Assembly (NCBI GenBank): GCA_003250325.1
Contig: QKGU01000191.1
Span: 1 to 36,179, forward strand
Length of the DNA stretch: 36,179 nt
Direction of reading: 5' to 3'
Source: Paludibacter sp.
GTDB taxonomy: Bacteria; Bacteroidota; Bacteroidia; Bacteroidales; Paludibacteraceae
The position numbers were made by a program, and so were the translations under genes. The notes under the pieces were generated by a model that did no database searches, was not told where the DNA came from, and saw only the letters and a program-made list of their open reading frames with translations. Shown here piece after piece: positions 1 through 9,879 of the stretch (within the stretch, counting starts at the first letter, position 1; every line of letters starts with the position of its first letter).

Positions 1-434
1 TTCATTTCTATTCCGAGTGCTGTGATAACTCCGGTCACTTCACCATTTTCAATCCTCAATTGAGTTACAGTATCCTGCCAAATGAATAAATTTTCAGTGT
101 TTGATACGGTATGTATCCATTCCTGTATAAACCGATGGCGGTCACTTTGCGAACGAGGACTCCACATTGCAGGACCTTTTGATCTGTTAAGCATACGAAA
201 TTGGATGGCAGAACGGTCGGTAACAATACCCATTTGTCCCCCTAAAGCATCGATTTCACGCACGATTTGACCTTTAGCAATACCACCAACAGCAGGGTTA
301 CAACTCATCTGGCCAATCTTATTCATGTCCATGGTGATGAGCAACGTTTTTGAACCCATGTTAGCTGCTGCGGTTGCCGCCTCATTTCCCGCATGACCAG
401 CACCGACAACTATTATATCATATTTAAAATCCAT
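1..434 (-). CDS. mnmG: tRNA uridine-5-carboxymethylaminomethyl modification enzyme MnmG (GidA), N-terminal part, truncated by window edge
   Basis: Reverse-strand translation gives MDFKYDIIVVGAGHAGNEAATAAANMGSKTLLITMDMNKIGQMSCNPAVGGIAKGQIVREIDALGG, the canonical MnmG FAD-binding N-terminus. Confidence 0.95.
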   Translation of the reverse strand, partial: MDFKYDIIVVGAGHAGNEAATAAANMGSKTLLITMDMNKIGQMSCNPAVGGIAKGQIVREIDALGGQMGIVTDRSAIQFRMLNRSKGPAMWSPRSQSDRHRFIQEWIHTVSNTENLFIWQDTVTQLRIENGEVTGVITALGIEM

Positions 435-900
435 TATTCTAATTTGCCTTTTATGAGATTAGAAATTAATTCGCGACTAAATAACACATACTTTATGTCT
501 AAAGTTTTGGTGTGCAAAGTTATAAAATTGTAAGGACTTATTAGAGAGAATTAAATTGATTATTTTTTAAGTCTAAAAAAGTAAACTGCACATATATGAA
601 ATTCATTTACAAAAACTTGTAATATTACTCAACCTAATCTAATAATCCCTTACGCTATTTTTACTTGTTTTTTTATAAACTATCACCTAATTCTATTTGT
701 TTTGCGACATATTTTTTAAATATGTAATGATACTCAATGAATATAAGTATTATATAGATAATAGCATTGATAAAATTCATCTTTTTCACTTGAATGAAAG
801 TTTCTTAAATTAATAACTTTAAAGGACATACTTTGATATATTAAATAATTGTGTTAATTTTGTGAAAATTTTGAACAATTAGAATTCAAATCCTAAATTC

Positions 901-1503
901 ATGTCATTTTTTAACCCCAATATCCAGCAGGTTTTTGAAGATGATAATCGGGAGTTTATTAAACTAAAGAATCTGATATTTGCTACTTACAATATTATTT
1001 ACTGCATAAGAGAAGATTATAATGTACGGGAATTTTCTGAGTTGAGAGCAAAATCTCAGTTGGAGTTTATAAGGTTCGTAAATCGTTTTCAGGAGCAAAA
1101 TCTCACTTTGATTGATTCTAATTTTCCTACGTTATTGGCAGATATTGCCATAGAAGTAATGACTAACAGAGTGAAATCATTATCGGATTTTATCGTTAGA
1201 AATCAACCTTTCAATTCACTGATTGAGCAACACAATGCTTTATATGAAAGTGATAAAATACAGGATTTCATAGAGTTACTGGTGTATTCGGATATTGCCT
1301 CGAAGCATTTAAGCAAAGGAGAAAGAGACTTTACGAAAATCTTTAAATGTAGAAAGACTGCGAATGAAATTGAATACTTCACGCTTTTTGAGCGTCTGAA
1401 ATTGTACGAATATCTGAAAAACAATATATTACTTGAAATTGACTGGAATAAATCGGAGATTAACGGCAGGGAAGTGAGTTTGGTTCTCAGGATATCAGTA
1501 TAA
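901..1503 (+). CDS. hypothetical protein, 200 aa
   Basis: Long ORF on the + strand with AT-rich upstream region; no family recognised. Confidence 0.7.
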   Translation: MSFFNPNIQQVFEDDNREFIKLKNLIFATYNIIYCIREDYNVREFSELRAKSQLEFIRFVNRFQEQNLTLIDSNFPTLLADIAIEVMTNRVKSLSDFIVRNQPFNSLIEQHNALYESDKIQDFIELLVYSDIASKHLSKGERDFTKIFKCRKTANEIEYFTLFERLKLYEYLKNNILLEIDWNKSEINGREVSLVLRISV

Positions 1504-1587
1504 AATTTTTTCAACTATGTTCTTCTTAAATTGATTTGTTAATAAAAAATATATTAAAATATTTATTCACCGTTAAAATGTACAATT

Positions 1588-2172
1588 ATGAAACGATTTA
1601 TTTTTGCATTATTCCTCCTGTCAGGTTTAGCTTTTAATAGCGCGAACAAAATTTTCGCACAGGATGATTATCTCGGAGACATCAAGATGACTGCAATAAC
1701 TTTTACTCAGGATGGGTGGTTAGACTGTAACGGACAATTGTTGCAAATTATTCAATATCAGGCTTTGTATTCATTACTGGGCATAACTTACGGTGGCGAC
1801 GGTAGAACAACTTTCGCACTACCTGATTTAAGAGGCAGAGTTCCACTTGGCATAGGGCAAGGAGATGGATTGTCAGCCTACTCTCAGGGACAAAAAGGAG
1901 GTGTTGAAACTGTCACTTTAAATCTTAGTCAAATGCCACAACATACTCATGAGGTTCTTGTAAGCACTGAAGCAGGTAACAGTAGCTCACCAAATACAAC
2001 TTACTCGGCTAATTCAGGTAGCTTTGATAAAGAGTATTCAACTTCAGCCAGTACGACCAATACAGCGATGGTTAAATCAGCTGGTAGTGGTGCTGCTCAT
2101 GAAAACAGACAACCATATCTGCCGGTACGATATGTAATTTGCGTTGAAGGACTTTATCCTAGTCGCCCATAA
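1588..2172 (+). CDS. secreted phage tail-collar domain protein (microcystin-dependent protein-like)
   Basis: N-terminal signal peptide, then YLGDIKMTAITFTQDGWLDCNGQLL...LYSLLGITYGGDGRTTFALPDLRGRVPLGIGQG, the tail-collar signature. Confidence 0.88.
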   Translation: MKRFIFALFLLSGLAFNSANKIFAQDDYLGDIKMTAITFTQDGWLDCNGQLLQIIQYQALYSLLGITYGGDGRTTFALPDLRGRVPLGIGQGDGLSAYSQGQKGGVETVTLNLSQMPQHTHEVLVSTEAGNSSSPNTTYSANSGSFDKEYSTSASTTNTAMVKSAGSGAAHENRQPYLPVRYVICVEGLYPSRP

Positions 2173-2206
2173 TTATTTGTTTTCTGTTAAATTTACTTGA
2201 TAAAAG

Positions 2207-2860
2207 ATGCTTATGAAAAATAAAATATTTACAATTCACTCAAAGCTGGCGGCATTTGTTTCTCTGTTGCTTATTGGCACTTTGAACACTGTGATGGCCG
2301 ATAATACGGTAGAAATAACCGGAGGTTGTGTCAATGGTACTGTTGCGCTTACTGAAGCAGGGATGAACGATGGTAAAGTGGCTTACACGGGAGTTGGCAG
2401 TATATTTAGTGTCCCAGATACTCAATTTGCCATCTGGTGGGATGCTACTGAGAGTAAGTGGTTTTTCGCACTCGACGGTCAGCCATATTGGTACAGTTCA
2501 GATAATACAACTTTACCCAATTCAACTCTTTTGAGTGGAAACTGGACACAATCGGAGCTGAGTGCAGGAACTTGTGATGTGGTTATACAAGGAACGGGTA
2601 CTAATATGCCATCTACAACTGCTCTTAAATCTACAGACGAAGAGAATGCTGCTGTTTATTCAAAAGATAAAATTGTGTATGTTCAAATACTTGCTGCAGG
2701 AGAAACTACAATTTCGGTTTACAGTTTTAGTGGATCGAAAATAAAACAATTACAAACATCGTCCAGAGAAACGCAGATTACTGGTCTGGAGAAAGGAACT
2801 TACATCTTTAAAGTTTATTCTGTAAAAGAAACTGAAACTTATAAAGTGCTGGTGGAATAG
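2207..2860 (+). CDS. secreted protein with T9SS-type C-terminal sorting domain
   Basis: Signal peptide; C-terminal ISVYSFSGSKIKQLQTSSRETQITGLEKGTYIFKVYSVKETETYKVLVE matches the T9SS type A pattern. Confidence 0.75.
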   Translation: MLMKNKIFTIHSKLAAFVSLLLIGTLNTVMADNTVEITGGCVNGTVALTEAGMNDGKVAYTGVGSIFSVPDTQFAIWWDATESKWFFALDGQPYWYSSDNTTLPNSTLLSGNWTQSELSAGTCDVVIQGTGTNMPSTTALKSTDEENAAVYSKDKIVYVQILAAGETTISVYSFSGSKIKQLQTSSRETQITGLEKGTYIFKVYSVKETETYKVLVE

Positions 2861-2881
2861 AAGAGATGAATGTGAAATAAT

Positions 2882-2910
2882 AAACCCCGGTCTTTTTGAG
2901 ATCGGGGTTT
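2882..2910. terminator. hairpin terminator between convergent genes
   Basis: aaaccccggtct-ttttg-agatcggggttt, 12 bp stem with one G.T wobble. Confidence 0.75.
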
Positions 2911-2933
2911 ATTGTATTATCGAATTAAAATTT

Positions 2934-3944
2934 TTATTTAATATCTCCTTCTGCAATAAGATATTCGGCAATCTGAACTGCATTCAAGGCTGCACCTTTT
3001 TTGATTTGGTCGCTAACACACCAGAAAGTAAGTCCGTTAGGGTTAGAGATATCTTTGCGTAAACGTCCCACATGAACAGGATCTTTACCTGAAAGGAACA
3101 ATGGCATTGGATATTTCTTTTCTGCAGGATTATCTATTAATTCTACACCCGGAGCTACTTCGAAAGCTGCACGTGCTTCTTCAACGCTAACTGGGCTTTC
3201 GGTTTCCAACCAAACACTTTCAGAGTGAGCACGTAAAGCAGGAACACGTACACACATAGCACTCACTTCGATATCTGAATGCATGATTTTGCGTGTTTCG
3301 TTATACATTTTCATTTCCTCTTTGGTGTATCCATTGTCGGTAAATACATCCACTTGTGGAATCAGGTTGTATGCTAATTGGTATGCAAACTTACTTACAG
3401 TAGGCTCTTCGCCGGCAAGTACCTGACGATATTGCATTTCCAACTCGTCCATTGCTGCTGCACCTGCGCCCGAAGCTGCCTGATAAGTTGAAACATGAAC
3501 ACGTTTGATATGTGACAGATTTTCAATGGCTTTCAAAGCAACTACCATCTGGATAGTTGTACAGTTTGGATTGGCAATAATACCACGTGGGCGATCTTTT
3601 GCATCTTCTGCATTTACTTCAGGAACTACCAATGGAATATCTGATTCCATACGGAAAGCTGAAGAATTGTCGATCATAACTGCTCCAAATTTAGTAATAT
3701 CGGCAGCAAATTCTTTAGATATACTTGCACCTGCAGAGGCGAAAACGATGTCGATTCCTTTAAAATCGTCGCCATGTTTAAGCTCTTTTACGGTGTATTT
3801 TTCACCTTTGAACTCATATACACTACCCGCACTGCGCGACGAACCAAAAAGGCTCAGTTCTGTCAATGGGAAATTGCGTTCGGCCAACACACGCAAAAAT
3901 TCCTGGCCTACAGCACCACTGGTGCCTACAATTGCTACTCTCAT
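2934..3944 (-). CDS. asd: aspartate-semialdehyde dehydrogenase
   Basis: [20 protein letters not shown]...[11 protein letters not shown]...[17 protein letters not shown]...GRLRKD. Confidence 0.95.
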   Translation of the reverse strand: MRVAIVGTSGAVGQEFLRVLAERNFPLTELSLFGSSRSAGSVYEFKGEKYTVKELKHGDDFKGIDIVFASAGASISKEFAADITKFGAVMIDNSSAFRMESDIPLVVPEVNAEDAKDRPRGIIANPNCTTIQMVVALKAIENLSHIKRVHVSTYQAASGAGAAAMDELEMQYRQVLAGEEPTVSKFAYQLAYNLIPQVDVFTDNGYTKEEMKMYNETRKIMHSDIEVSAMCVRVPALRAHSESVWLETESPVSVEEARAAFEVAPGVELIDNPAEKKYPMPLFLSGKDPVHVGRLRKDISNPNGLTFWCVSDQIKKGAALNAVQIAEYLIAEGDIK

Positions 3945-4192
3945 TGTTGATTTAAATTATGCCCCGATACATTTTTGTTTTGTCCTAAGAAAATGGATCT
4001 ACAACAAGCAATCAGGAAATTAAAAATTATTGATAATAAAAAACTTTTTCAATGTTAAATTTATATATGAAATTATTCATATATTTGTATTTCAACTAAC
4101 AAAACCTTAGAATTTAAGTTTAATAAACCTTATGGTTTGTTTTTCTTTCGGACTGCAAAAGTAATTCATTTCTAATATATTTTTTGCACACT

Positions 4193-5977
4193 ATGAAGAA
4201 TTTAGCTGTGATTTTCACAATATTTCTGCCTTTTTTTTGTTTCGGGCAGATAAATGAAAGTTTTTTGGATGGAAACTTTATAAATAATCCTTTTTGGATC
4301 GGCACTTCCGAAAATTTTATTGTTAATAGTTCCCTTCAACTTCAGTCCAATGCATCAACCACTTCCACTTCTTATCTTTTCACTGCTTCGGAATCTTTTG
4401 ACGATGCCGTTTGGGAATGCTGGGTGAAAATAAATTACACAACTTCATCGTCAAATTACGCTTCAGTTTATATTGCTTCGGATAAAAATGATCTCACAAA
4501 TGGCTGTAACGGCTACTATGTACAAATAGGAGGAACGAGCGATGAAGTTTCGCTGTTTTTGCAGGAAGGAACGAAAAAAACGAAAATCATCGATGGAGCA
4601 GATAAACGAACCGATGGAAATCCCGTAGAGCTCCGAATCAGAGTGACGAGAGATAAGGATGGCAATTTTAGTCTGTATAGCAAGCTTGTTTCTGAAACAG
4701 AATTTGTATTGGAAGGAACTGTGCAAAACAATGTCGTGAGACAAAGTTCGTACTTTGGTCTTTTGTTCTCTAATACGACCACTACCGGAAGTGCTTATTA
4801 CTTTGATGATATTCTGGTTTCCGGTGATAAGGTTGTGGATAACATAAATCCAGAATTTATAAGTTTGAACATAGAATTGCCAAACAAGCTAAAATTAGAT
4901 TTTTCAGAATCTATGGATTTTTCCAATGTTGCGTTTGGGGTCGATCAGGGTATTGGATCTCCATCTTCGCAAAATGTTTCTGAAGATAAAACTTCTGTCC
5001 TTTTAAGCTTTAATTACGAATTTGACAAAGGGAAAATATACAAATTAGAAATTACAGGATTGAAGGACTTGGCCGGGAATCCGCTTTTGGAGACAAGTAA
5101 AAGCATTGGCATTGTGGAACCTATCGCTATTTCTGATTTGATAATCAATGAGATAATGTTTGATAATCCGGAGAATTCGTTGGAGTATCTCGAAATTTAT
5201 AATACTTCGGATAAAGTATTGGATGTTTCCGGACTAGTATTTACATCCCGAAAAACAGATGGAAGTCTGAACTCCGGAAATAAAATTCCTTCAAAAACCT
5301 TATTACTTCCCGGGCAATATCTGGCTCTTTGTGAAGATGCAGATTCGGTAAAAAATTATCATCAGGTTCCTGCGGAAAGTTACATATTGTCTTGCGGTTG
5401 GTCGAGCTTAAACAACGAAAGTGCTACGGTGGTGCTTTGCAATTCGGCGAAAGACACAATTTACGACGAACTTACCTACAGCGAAAAGTGGCATCATCCT
5501 CTGGTGAAAAATACGAAAGGAGTTGCTATTGAGAAGATTAACCCATTGTTGCCATCGCAGGATTCGGAATCGTGGCATTCGGCTTCCTCCGAAACTCATT
5601 ACGGAACGCCCGGATATAAAAATTCTCAATTCAGGGAAATTGAGCAGGAGAGTACGGTTGAGAAAATCGTTTGGCTTGAACCCGAAGCTTTTAGTCCTGA
5701 TAATGACGGTACGAATGACATTTGCATGGTAAGATATAAAACCAATTCGTATGGTTACGTTGCTAATGCTATGATTTTAAATCCGAACGGAAATAAAGTT
5801 TATACCGTGGTATCCAATGCATTATTATCTTCAGAAGGATTTTTTATCTGGGATGGTAAAACGGATGACGGAAAAAATGTAAATCCGGGCATTTATGTCC
5901 TTTATTTTGAAATATTTAATCCTACCAATGGCAAAAGAAATCTGATTAAACTTCCCGTTGTAGTTTCATCGCTATAA
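4193..5977 (+). CDS. secreted lamin-tail-domain protein with CHU_C/gliding-type C-terminal domain
   Basis: ORF 4184-5977, likely ATG at 4193; signal peptide; LIINEIMFDNPENSLEYLEIYNTSDKVLDVSG (lamin-tail-like); C-terminal AFSPDNDGTNDICMVRY...GFFIWDGKTDDGKNVNPGIYVLYFEIF. Confidence 0.8.
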   Translation: MKNLAVIFTIFLPFFCFGQINESFLDGNFINNPFWIGTSENFIVNSSLQLQSNASTTSTSYLFTASESFDDAVWECWVKINYTTSSSNYASVYIASDKNDLTNGCNGYYVQIGGTSDEVSLFLQEGTKKTKIIDGADKRTDGNPVELRIRVTRDKDGNFSLYSKLVSETEFVLEGTVQNNVVRQSSYFGLLFSNTTTTGSAYYFDDILVSGDKVVDNINPEFISLNIELPNKLKLDFSESMDFSNVAFGVDQGIGSPSSQNVSEDKTSVLLSFNYEFDKGKIYKLEITGLKDLAGNPLLETSKSIGIVEPIAISDLIINEIMFDNPENSLEYLEIYNTSDKVLDVSGLVFTSRKTDGSLNSGNKIPSKTLLLPGQYLALCEDADSVKNYHQVPAESYILSCGWSSLNNESATVVLCNSAKDTIYDELTYSEKWHHPLVKNTKGVAIEKINPLLPSQDSESWHSASSETHYGTPGYKNSQFREIEQESTVEKIVWLEPEAFSPDNDGTNDICMVRYKTNSYGYVANAMILNPNGNKVYTVVSNALLSSEGFFIWDGKTDDGKNVNPGIYVLYFEIFNPTNGKRNLIKLPVVVSSL

Positions 5978-6038
5978 TTTTGAAATATTAACGTGTTATT
6001 ATCCAACAAATCAGCTATCTTTGCAGCGTTTTTTGTGT

Positions 6039-6112
6039 CCCCTAACCCCTAAAGGGGAATAAAAAACTAAAAGAATAATCTAAATAAAATGTTCCCCTTT
6101 AGGGGTTAGGGG
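6039..6112. repeat. inverted repeat pair, 21 bp arms, upstream of the FKBP gene
   Basis: cccctaacccctaaaggggaa (6039-6059) and exact reverse complement ttcccctttaggggttagggg (6092-6112), 32 bp spacer. Confidence 0.9.
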
Positions 6113-6123
6113 TATTTTGATAT

Positions 6124-6708
6124 ATGGAAAAAGTAAGCTATGCATTGGGATTGAGTTTGGGAAATAATCTGTTAAGCAGTGGTGTAACAGCATTGGATTA
6201 TGCGAAGTTGGCCCAGGGAATTCAGGACGTAATGGAGCAAAACGAACTCGGTATGAGTTACGAAGAAGCTCAAGCCGTAATTAATGAATTCTTTCAAAAT
6301 TTGGCTGCAAAAGCCGGAGCGGAAGCTCAAAGTCAGGGGAAAGCATTTTTAGAAGAAAACGCAAAACGTTCTGAGGTAGTAACTTTGGCCAGCGGATTGC
6401 AATACGAAATAATCACAAAAGGAGATGGTGCTACTCCTAAAGCATCGGACACGGTAAAAGTTCATTATCACGGACAATTAATCGACGGAACTGTTTTCGA
6501 TAGCTCGGTAAGACGTGGCGAACCGGCTTCTTTCGGTGTAACTCAGGTGATCAGTGGTTGGGTAGAAGCTTTGCAGTTAATGCCTGTAGGTTCAAAATGG
6601 AAATTGTTTATTCCTTCCGATCTGGCTTACGGAGCTCAGGGTGCCGGACAAGCGATTGCTCCACACTCTACTCTTATTTTCGAAGTGGAATTGTTGGATA
6701 TAGTTTAA
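6124..6708 (+). CDS. FKBP-type peptidyl-prolyl cis-trans isomerase, no signal peptide
   Basis: SYALGLSLGNNLLSSG N-domain; [60 protein letters not shown] catalytic domain. Confidence 0.93.
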   Translation: MEKVSYALGLSLGNNLLSSGVTALDYAKLAQGIQDVMEQNELGMSYEEAQAVINEFFQNLAAKAGAEAQSQGKAFLEENAKRSEVVTLASGLQYEIITKGDGATPKASDTVKVHYHGQLIDGTVFDSSVRRGEPASFGVTQVISGWVEALQLMPVGSKWKLFIPSDLAYGAQGAGQAIAPHSTLIFEVELLDIV

Positions 6709-6745
6709 TCGAACAGAGAAATCTTTAAAATTTTAAATACGAAAA

Positions 6746-7548
6746 ATGAAAAAAGCAGTCTTAATTTTAGCCGCTATCGCCTTGATTTGTACATCGGCAA
6801 AGAAAAGAAATCCAAAAAAGCTCAAACTTCGGCAGTTGTCGAACCTGTTTTCAAAAACGATGTGGATTCAATGAGTTATGCATTGGGGATGAATGTTGGA
6901 AATGATTTTGCAAAAAATCTGAAAGGAATTCCAGGTGGCAAATCAAATATCGATTTATTGATAAAAGGTTTTGCAACAGCTATGAAAGGCGATTCAGCGC
7001 TAATGACTGAAGAGGTGGCCGGTGAGTATTTCAGAAATTACATCACTAAAGCTCAAACCAAAGATCAGGATGCAAAAAAAGGCGAAGGTCAACGTTTCCT
7101 TGATGAAAATAAAACCAAAGAAGGTGTAACCACTACTGCCAGCGGATTACAATATCAGGTGCTTACTGTTGCCGAAGGTCCTAAGCCAAAAGCGACTGAC
7201 AGTGTAGAAGTTCACTATCAGGGATTTTTGTTGGATGGAACTAAATTCGATAGCTCTGTTGACAGAGGTGAACCTATCACTTTCCCATTGAACCAGGTAA
7301 TTCCGGGTTGGACCGAAGGTGTACAACTTATGTCGGTTGGTTCGAAATATAAATTCTTTGTTCCTTATCAGTTAGGATATGGCGAAAAAGGAGCTGGTGG
7401 AGTTATTCCTCCATTTGCAACATTGATTTTTGAAGTGGAATTGCTTAATATCAAACCGTATGTTGAGCCTGCTCCTGCAGTAGCAGCTCCAGCTGTTCCG
7501 GTTACCCCTGCAAAGGTTGCGAAAAAATCGTCTGCTAAGAAAAAATAA
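6746..7548 (+). CDS. FKBP-type peptidyl-prolyl isomerase with signal peptide in a different frame (frameshift, recoding candidate or sequence error)
   Basis: Frame of 6746 gives MKKAVLILAAIALICTSAKKRNPKK...; the mature domain (ORF 6787-7548) is in the -1 frame. The heptamer A_AAA_AAG lies at 6814-6820 in the zero frame. Confidence 0.8.
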
Positions 7549-7575
7549 GAGTAAAATTAAAAAATACAAATCAAA

Positions 7576-8112
7576 ATGAAAAAACAATCAATTTTATCTT
7601 TGGTGGCTTTGGTTGCCATATTTTTACTTGCTTCGTGCAACAAATACGAAGCAAAAACTACTGAGCTGAAAACTCAAAACGATAGTTTGAATTATGCTCT
7701 TGGTTTGGCGAATGGTGATGGAATTAAAAATTATTATTTAAAAAACGATTCTACCGACAAGCCTATTATTGCCTTAATGAAAGCATTGGATGAAGCTTAC
7801 AAAAAAGGGGGTAGCGACGACGAAATGTACAAACTAGGTGTTGAAATAGGAAACTCTTTCAAACAACAAAAAGCAAAAGGTTTGATGGGTGACTCTACCT
7901 TGGCTTTCGACGAAAAACTTGTAAAACAAGGTTTGGTAAATGCTTTAAACGGATTTAAAGAAGGAATGACTGCTCAGGAAGCTCAGGAGTATATCCAAAA
8001 AGTAATGACTAAGATTCAGGCTGAAAAAATGAAACAATCAGCTCCAGCACCTGCACCAGCTCCCGAAGCAGCACCTGCAGCTCCTGAAACTCCAAAACAA
8101 GAAGCTAAATAA
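7576..8112 (+). CDS. lipoprotein with FKBP N-terminal (dimerisation-type) domain only, no PPIase domain
   Basis: Lipobox [33 protein letters not shown]...GLVNALNGFKEGMTAQEAQEYIQ; ends in an Ala/Pro-rich tail with no VHYHG...FDSS catalytic domain. Confidence 0.85.
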   Translation: MKKQSILSLVALVAIFLLASCNKYEAKTTELKTQNDSLNYALGLANGDGIKNYYLKNDSTDKPIIALMKALDEAYKKGGSDDEMYKLGVEIGNSFKQQKAKGLMGDSTLAFDEKLVKQGLVNALNGFKEGMTAQEAQEYIQKVMTKIQAEKMKQSAPAPAPAPEAAPAAPETPKQEAK

Positions 8113-8142
8113 TAATTCAACAAACAAATAACATACAGAAAA

Positions 8143-8998
8143 ATGAAAAAACTAAATATATTCATTGCACTGACAGTAGTAGTTGTATTCGCATTTTCTT
8201 CGTGCGATAGCAATAAAGTGAAATTGCCTACATTAACTTGACAGTTTGAATTATGCTTTCGGTGTGGCAAACGGAGACGGAATCAAAAATTATTACATGA
8301 AAGGCGATTCTACCGATAAAGCGGTTAAATCGTTATTGGCCGGATTTGCTGAAGGAATAAGCGGAAAAGTTGAAAAAGAAAATACTGAATTAGTTGACTT
8401 AGGAAACAAAATCGGTTCGTCTCTTAAAGAACAGGAAAAATCAGGTCTTATGGGCGACTCTACTTTGAAAGTGGATATCGAACTTATCAAACAAGGTTTG
8501 GTAAACGGTTTGAAAGGCTCTAAAGTTCAAATGACTGCTCAGGAAGCTCAACAGTATCTTCAAACTACCATGCAGGCACTTCAGGAAAAGAAGATGGAAG
8601 CTCAATACGGCAGCAATAAAAAAGCCGGTGAGATGTTCCTTGCCGAAAATGCAAAGAAAGAAGGTGTTGTAACTACAGCAAGTGGTTTACAATACGAAAT
8701 TATCAAAAAAGGCAACGGTCCTATTCCTACTGCAACTGATAAAGTAAAAGTTCACTATCACGGAACTTTGATTGATGGAACAGTATTCGATAGTTCAGTT
8801 GATCGCAAAGAACCTGCTGTATTCCCAGTAAACGGTGTTATCAAAGGATGGACAGAAGTTCTTCAATTGATGCCTGTAGGTTCGAAATACAAAGTGTATG
8901 TTCCACAGGAATTGGCTTACGGTGGAGCTGATCGTGGTGCTATCAAACCTTTCTCAATGCTTATTTTCGAAGTAGAACTGCTTTCTATCGAAAAATAA
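8143..8998 (+). CDS. FKBP-type peptidyl-prolyl isomerase lipoprotein; signal peptide and mature domain in different frames (frameshift, recoding candidate or sequence error)
   Basis: 8143 frame: [32 protein letters not shown] then TGA at 8239-8241. The +1 frame continues [27 protein letters not shown]... (ORF 8246-8998) with an intact FKBP catalytic domain. Confidence 0.8.
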
Positions 8999-9040
8999 AA
9001 GAATTCAGCCTATAGTTTGCTGAAGATGAAAATAATATGT

Positions 9041-9076
9041 AATGCAGGCGAAGCAAATTGCTTCGCCTGCATTTTT
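9041..9076 (+). terminator. intrinsic terminator after the FKBP cluster
   Basis: aatgcaggcgaagca-aat-tgcttcgcctgcatt, 15 bp perfect stem, followed by T-run. Confidence 0.9.
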
Positions 9077-9293
9077 CATATTGAAAGGTATTGATATCAA
9101 TTTTATATCAAATTTCTATTATTATTTATTAAACATATTATTTTTTTTCACGATATCATTTCTTTTGTATAATTTTGCTGCCTAAATGACAATAAAATCA
9201 TTGCTTTTAACGAATTACTCTTAAAGGGCATAGAATTTATTGCTTTTGCTTGAAATAAATAAAAACAGATTTTACAAAAAAACCTTTCAAATC

Positions 9294-9749
9294 ATGGAAA
9301 AGATAGATCAATTAGATCGTAAAATTTTACGAATCATTACTCAAAATGCCCGCATGCCTTTTAAAGATGTAGCGGAAGAATGTGGTGTTTCGCGCGCAGC
9401 TATTCATCAACGTGTACAGCGACTTATCGATATCGATGTCATCACTGGTTCGGGATACACTGTAAATCCTAAAATGCTTGGTTTTCAGATGTGTGTATAT
9501 ATCGGTATCACGCTCGAACGCGGATCGATGTATAAAGAAGTAGTGAAGGAACTGGAAAAAATTCCTGAAATCGTAGAATCGCAATACACCTTAGGAAACT
9601 ACACTATCCTGATTAAGTTGTATGCAAAAAACGACGAGCATTTAATGGAGCTGCTTAATTCACGCATTCAGGAAATTCCGGGTGTGGCAACCACCGAAAC
9701 GCTTACTTCACTCGATCAACGCATTAGAAGAAGCATACCGATTGAATAA
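9294..9749 (+). CDS. Lrp/AsnC family transcriptional regulator
   Basis: MEKIDQLDRKILRIITQNARMPFKDVAEECGVSRAAIHQRVQRLIDIDVITGSGYTVNPKMLGF; ORF starts at 9240 but ATG at 9294 gives the canonical start. Confidence 0.92.
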   Translation: MEKIDQLDRKILRIITQNARMPFKDVAEECGVSRAAIHQRVQRLIDIDVITGSGYTVNPKMLGFQMCVYIGITLERGSMYKEVVKELEKIPEIVESQYTLGNYTILIKLYAKNDEHLMELLNSRIQEIPGVATTETLTSLDQRIRRSIPIE

Positions 9750-9879
9750 TCTTCATCTCCACTAAGAAAGAGTGATGATTTTCAGCGACCTCAATTTTAA
9801 TGATATATTCAATAGAAACAGAATAAGCAAACTTTTATCATTAAAATTATTATAAACATAATTATTCAAATATTTAACA

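Noticed and set aside
3505-4023. 172-aa + strand ORF
   Set aside because: Antisense to asd
8016-8270. Ala/Gly-rich antisense ORF on - strand
   Set aside because: Reverse complement of the Ala/Pro-rich tail of the FKBP-like lipoprotein
9750-9879. T-box or Trp attenuator upstream of trpS
   Set aside because: No specifier-loop, T-box core or Trp-rich leader peptide could be recognised
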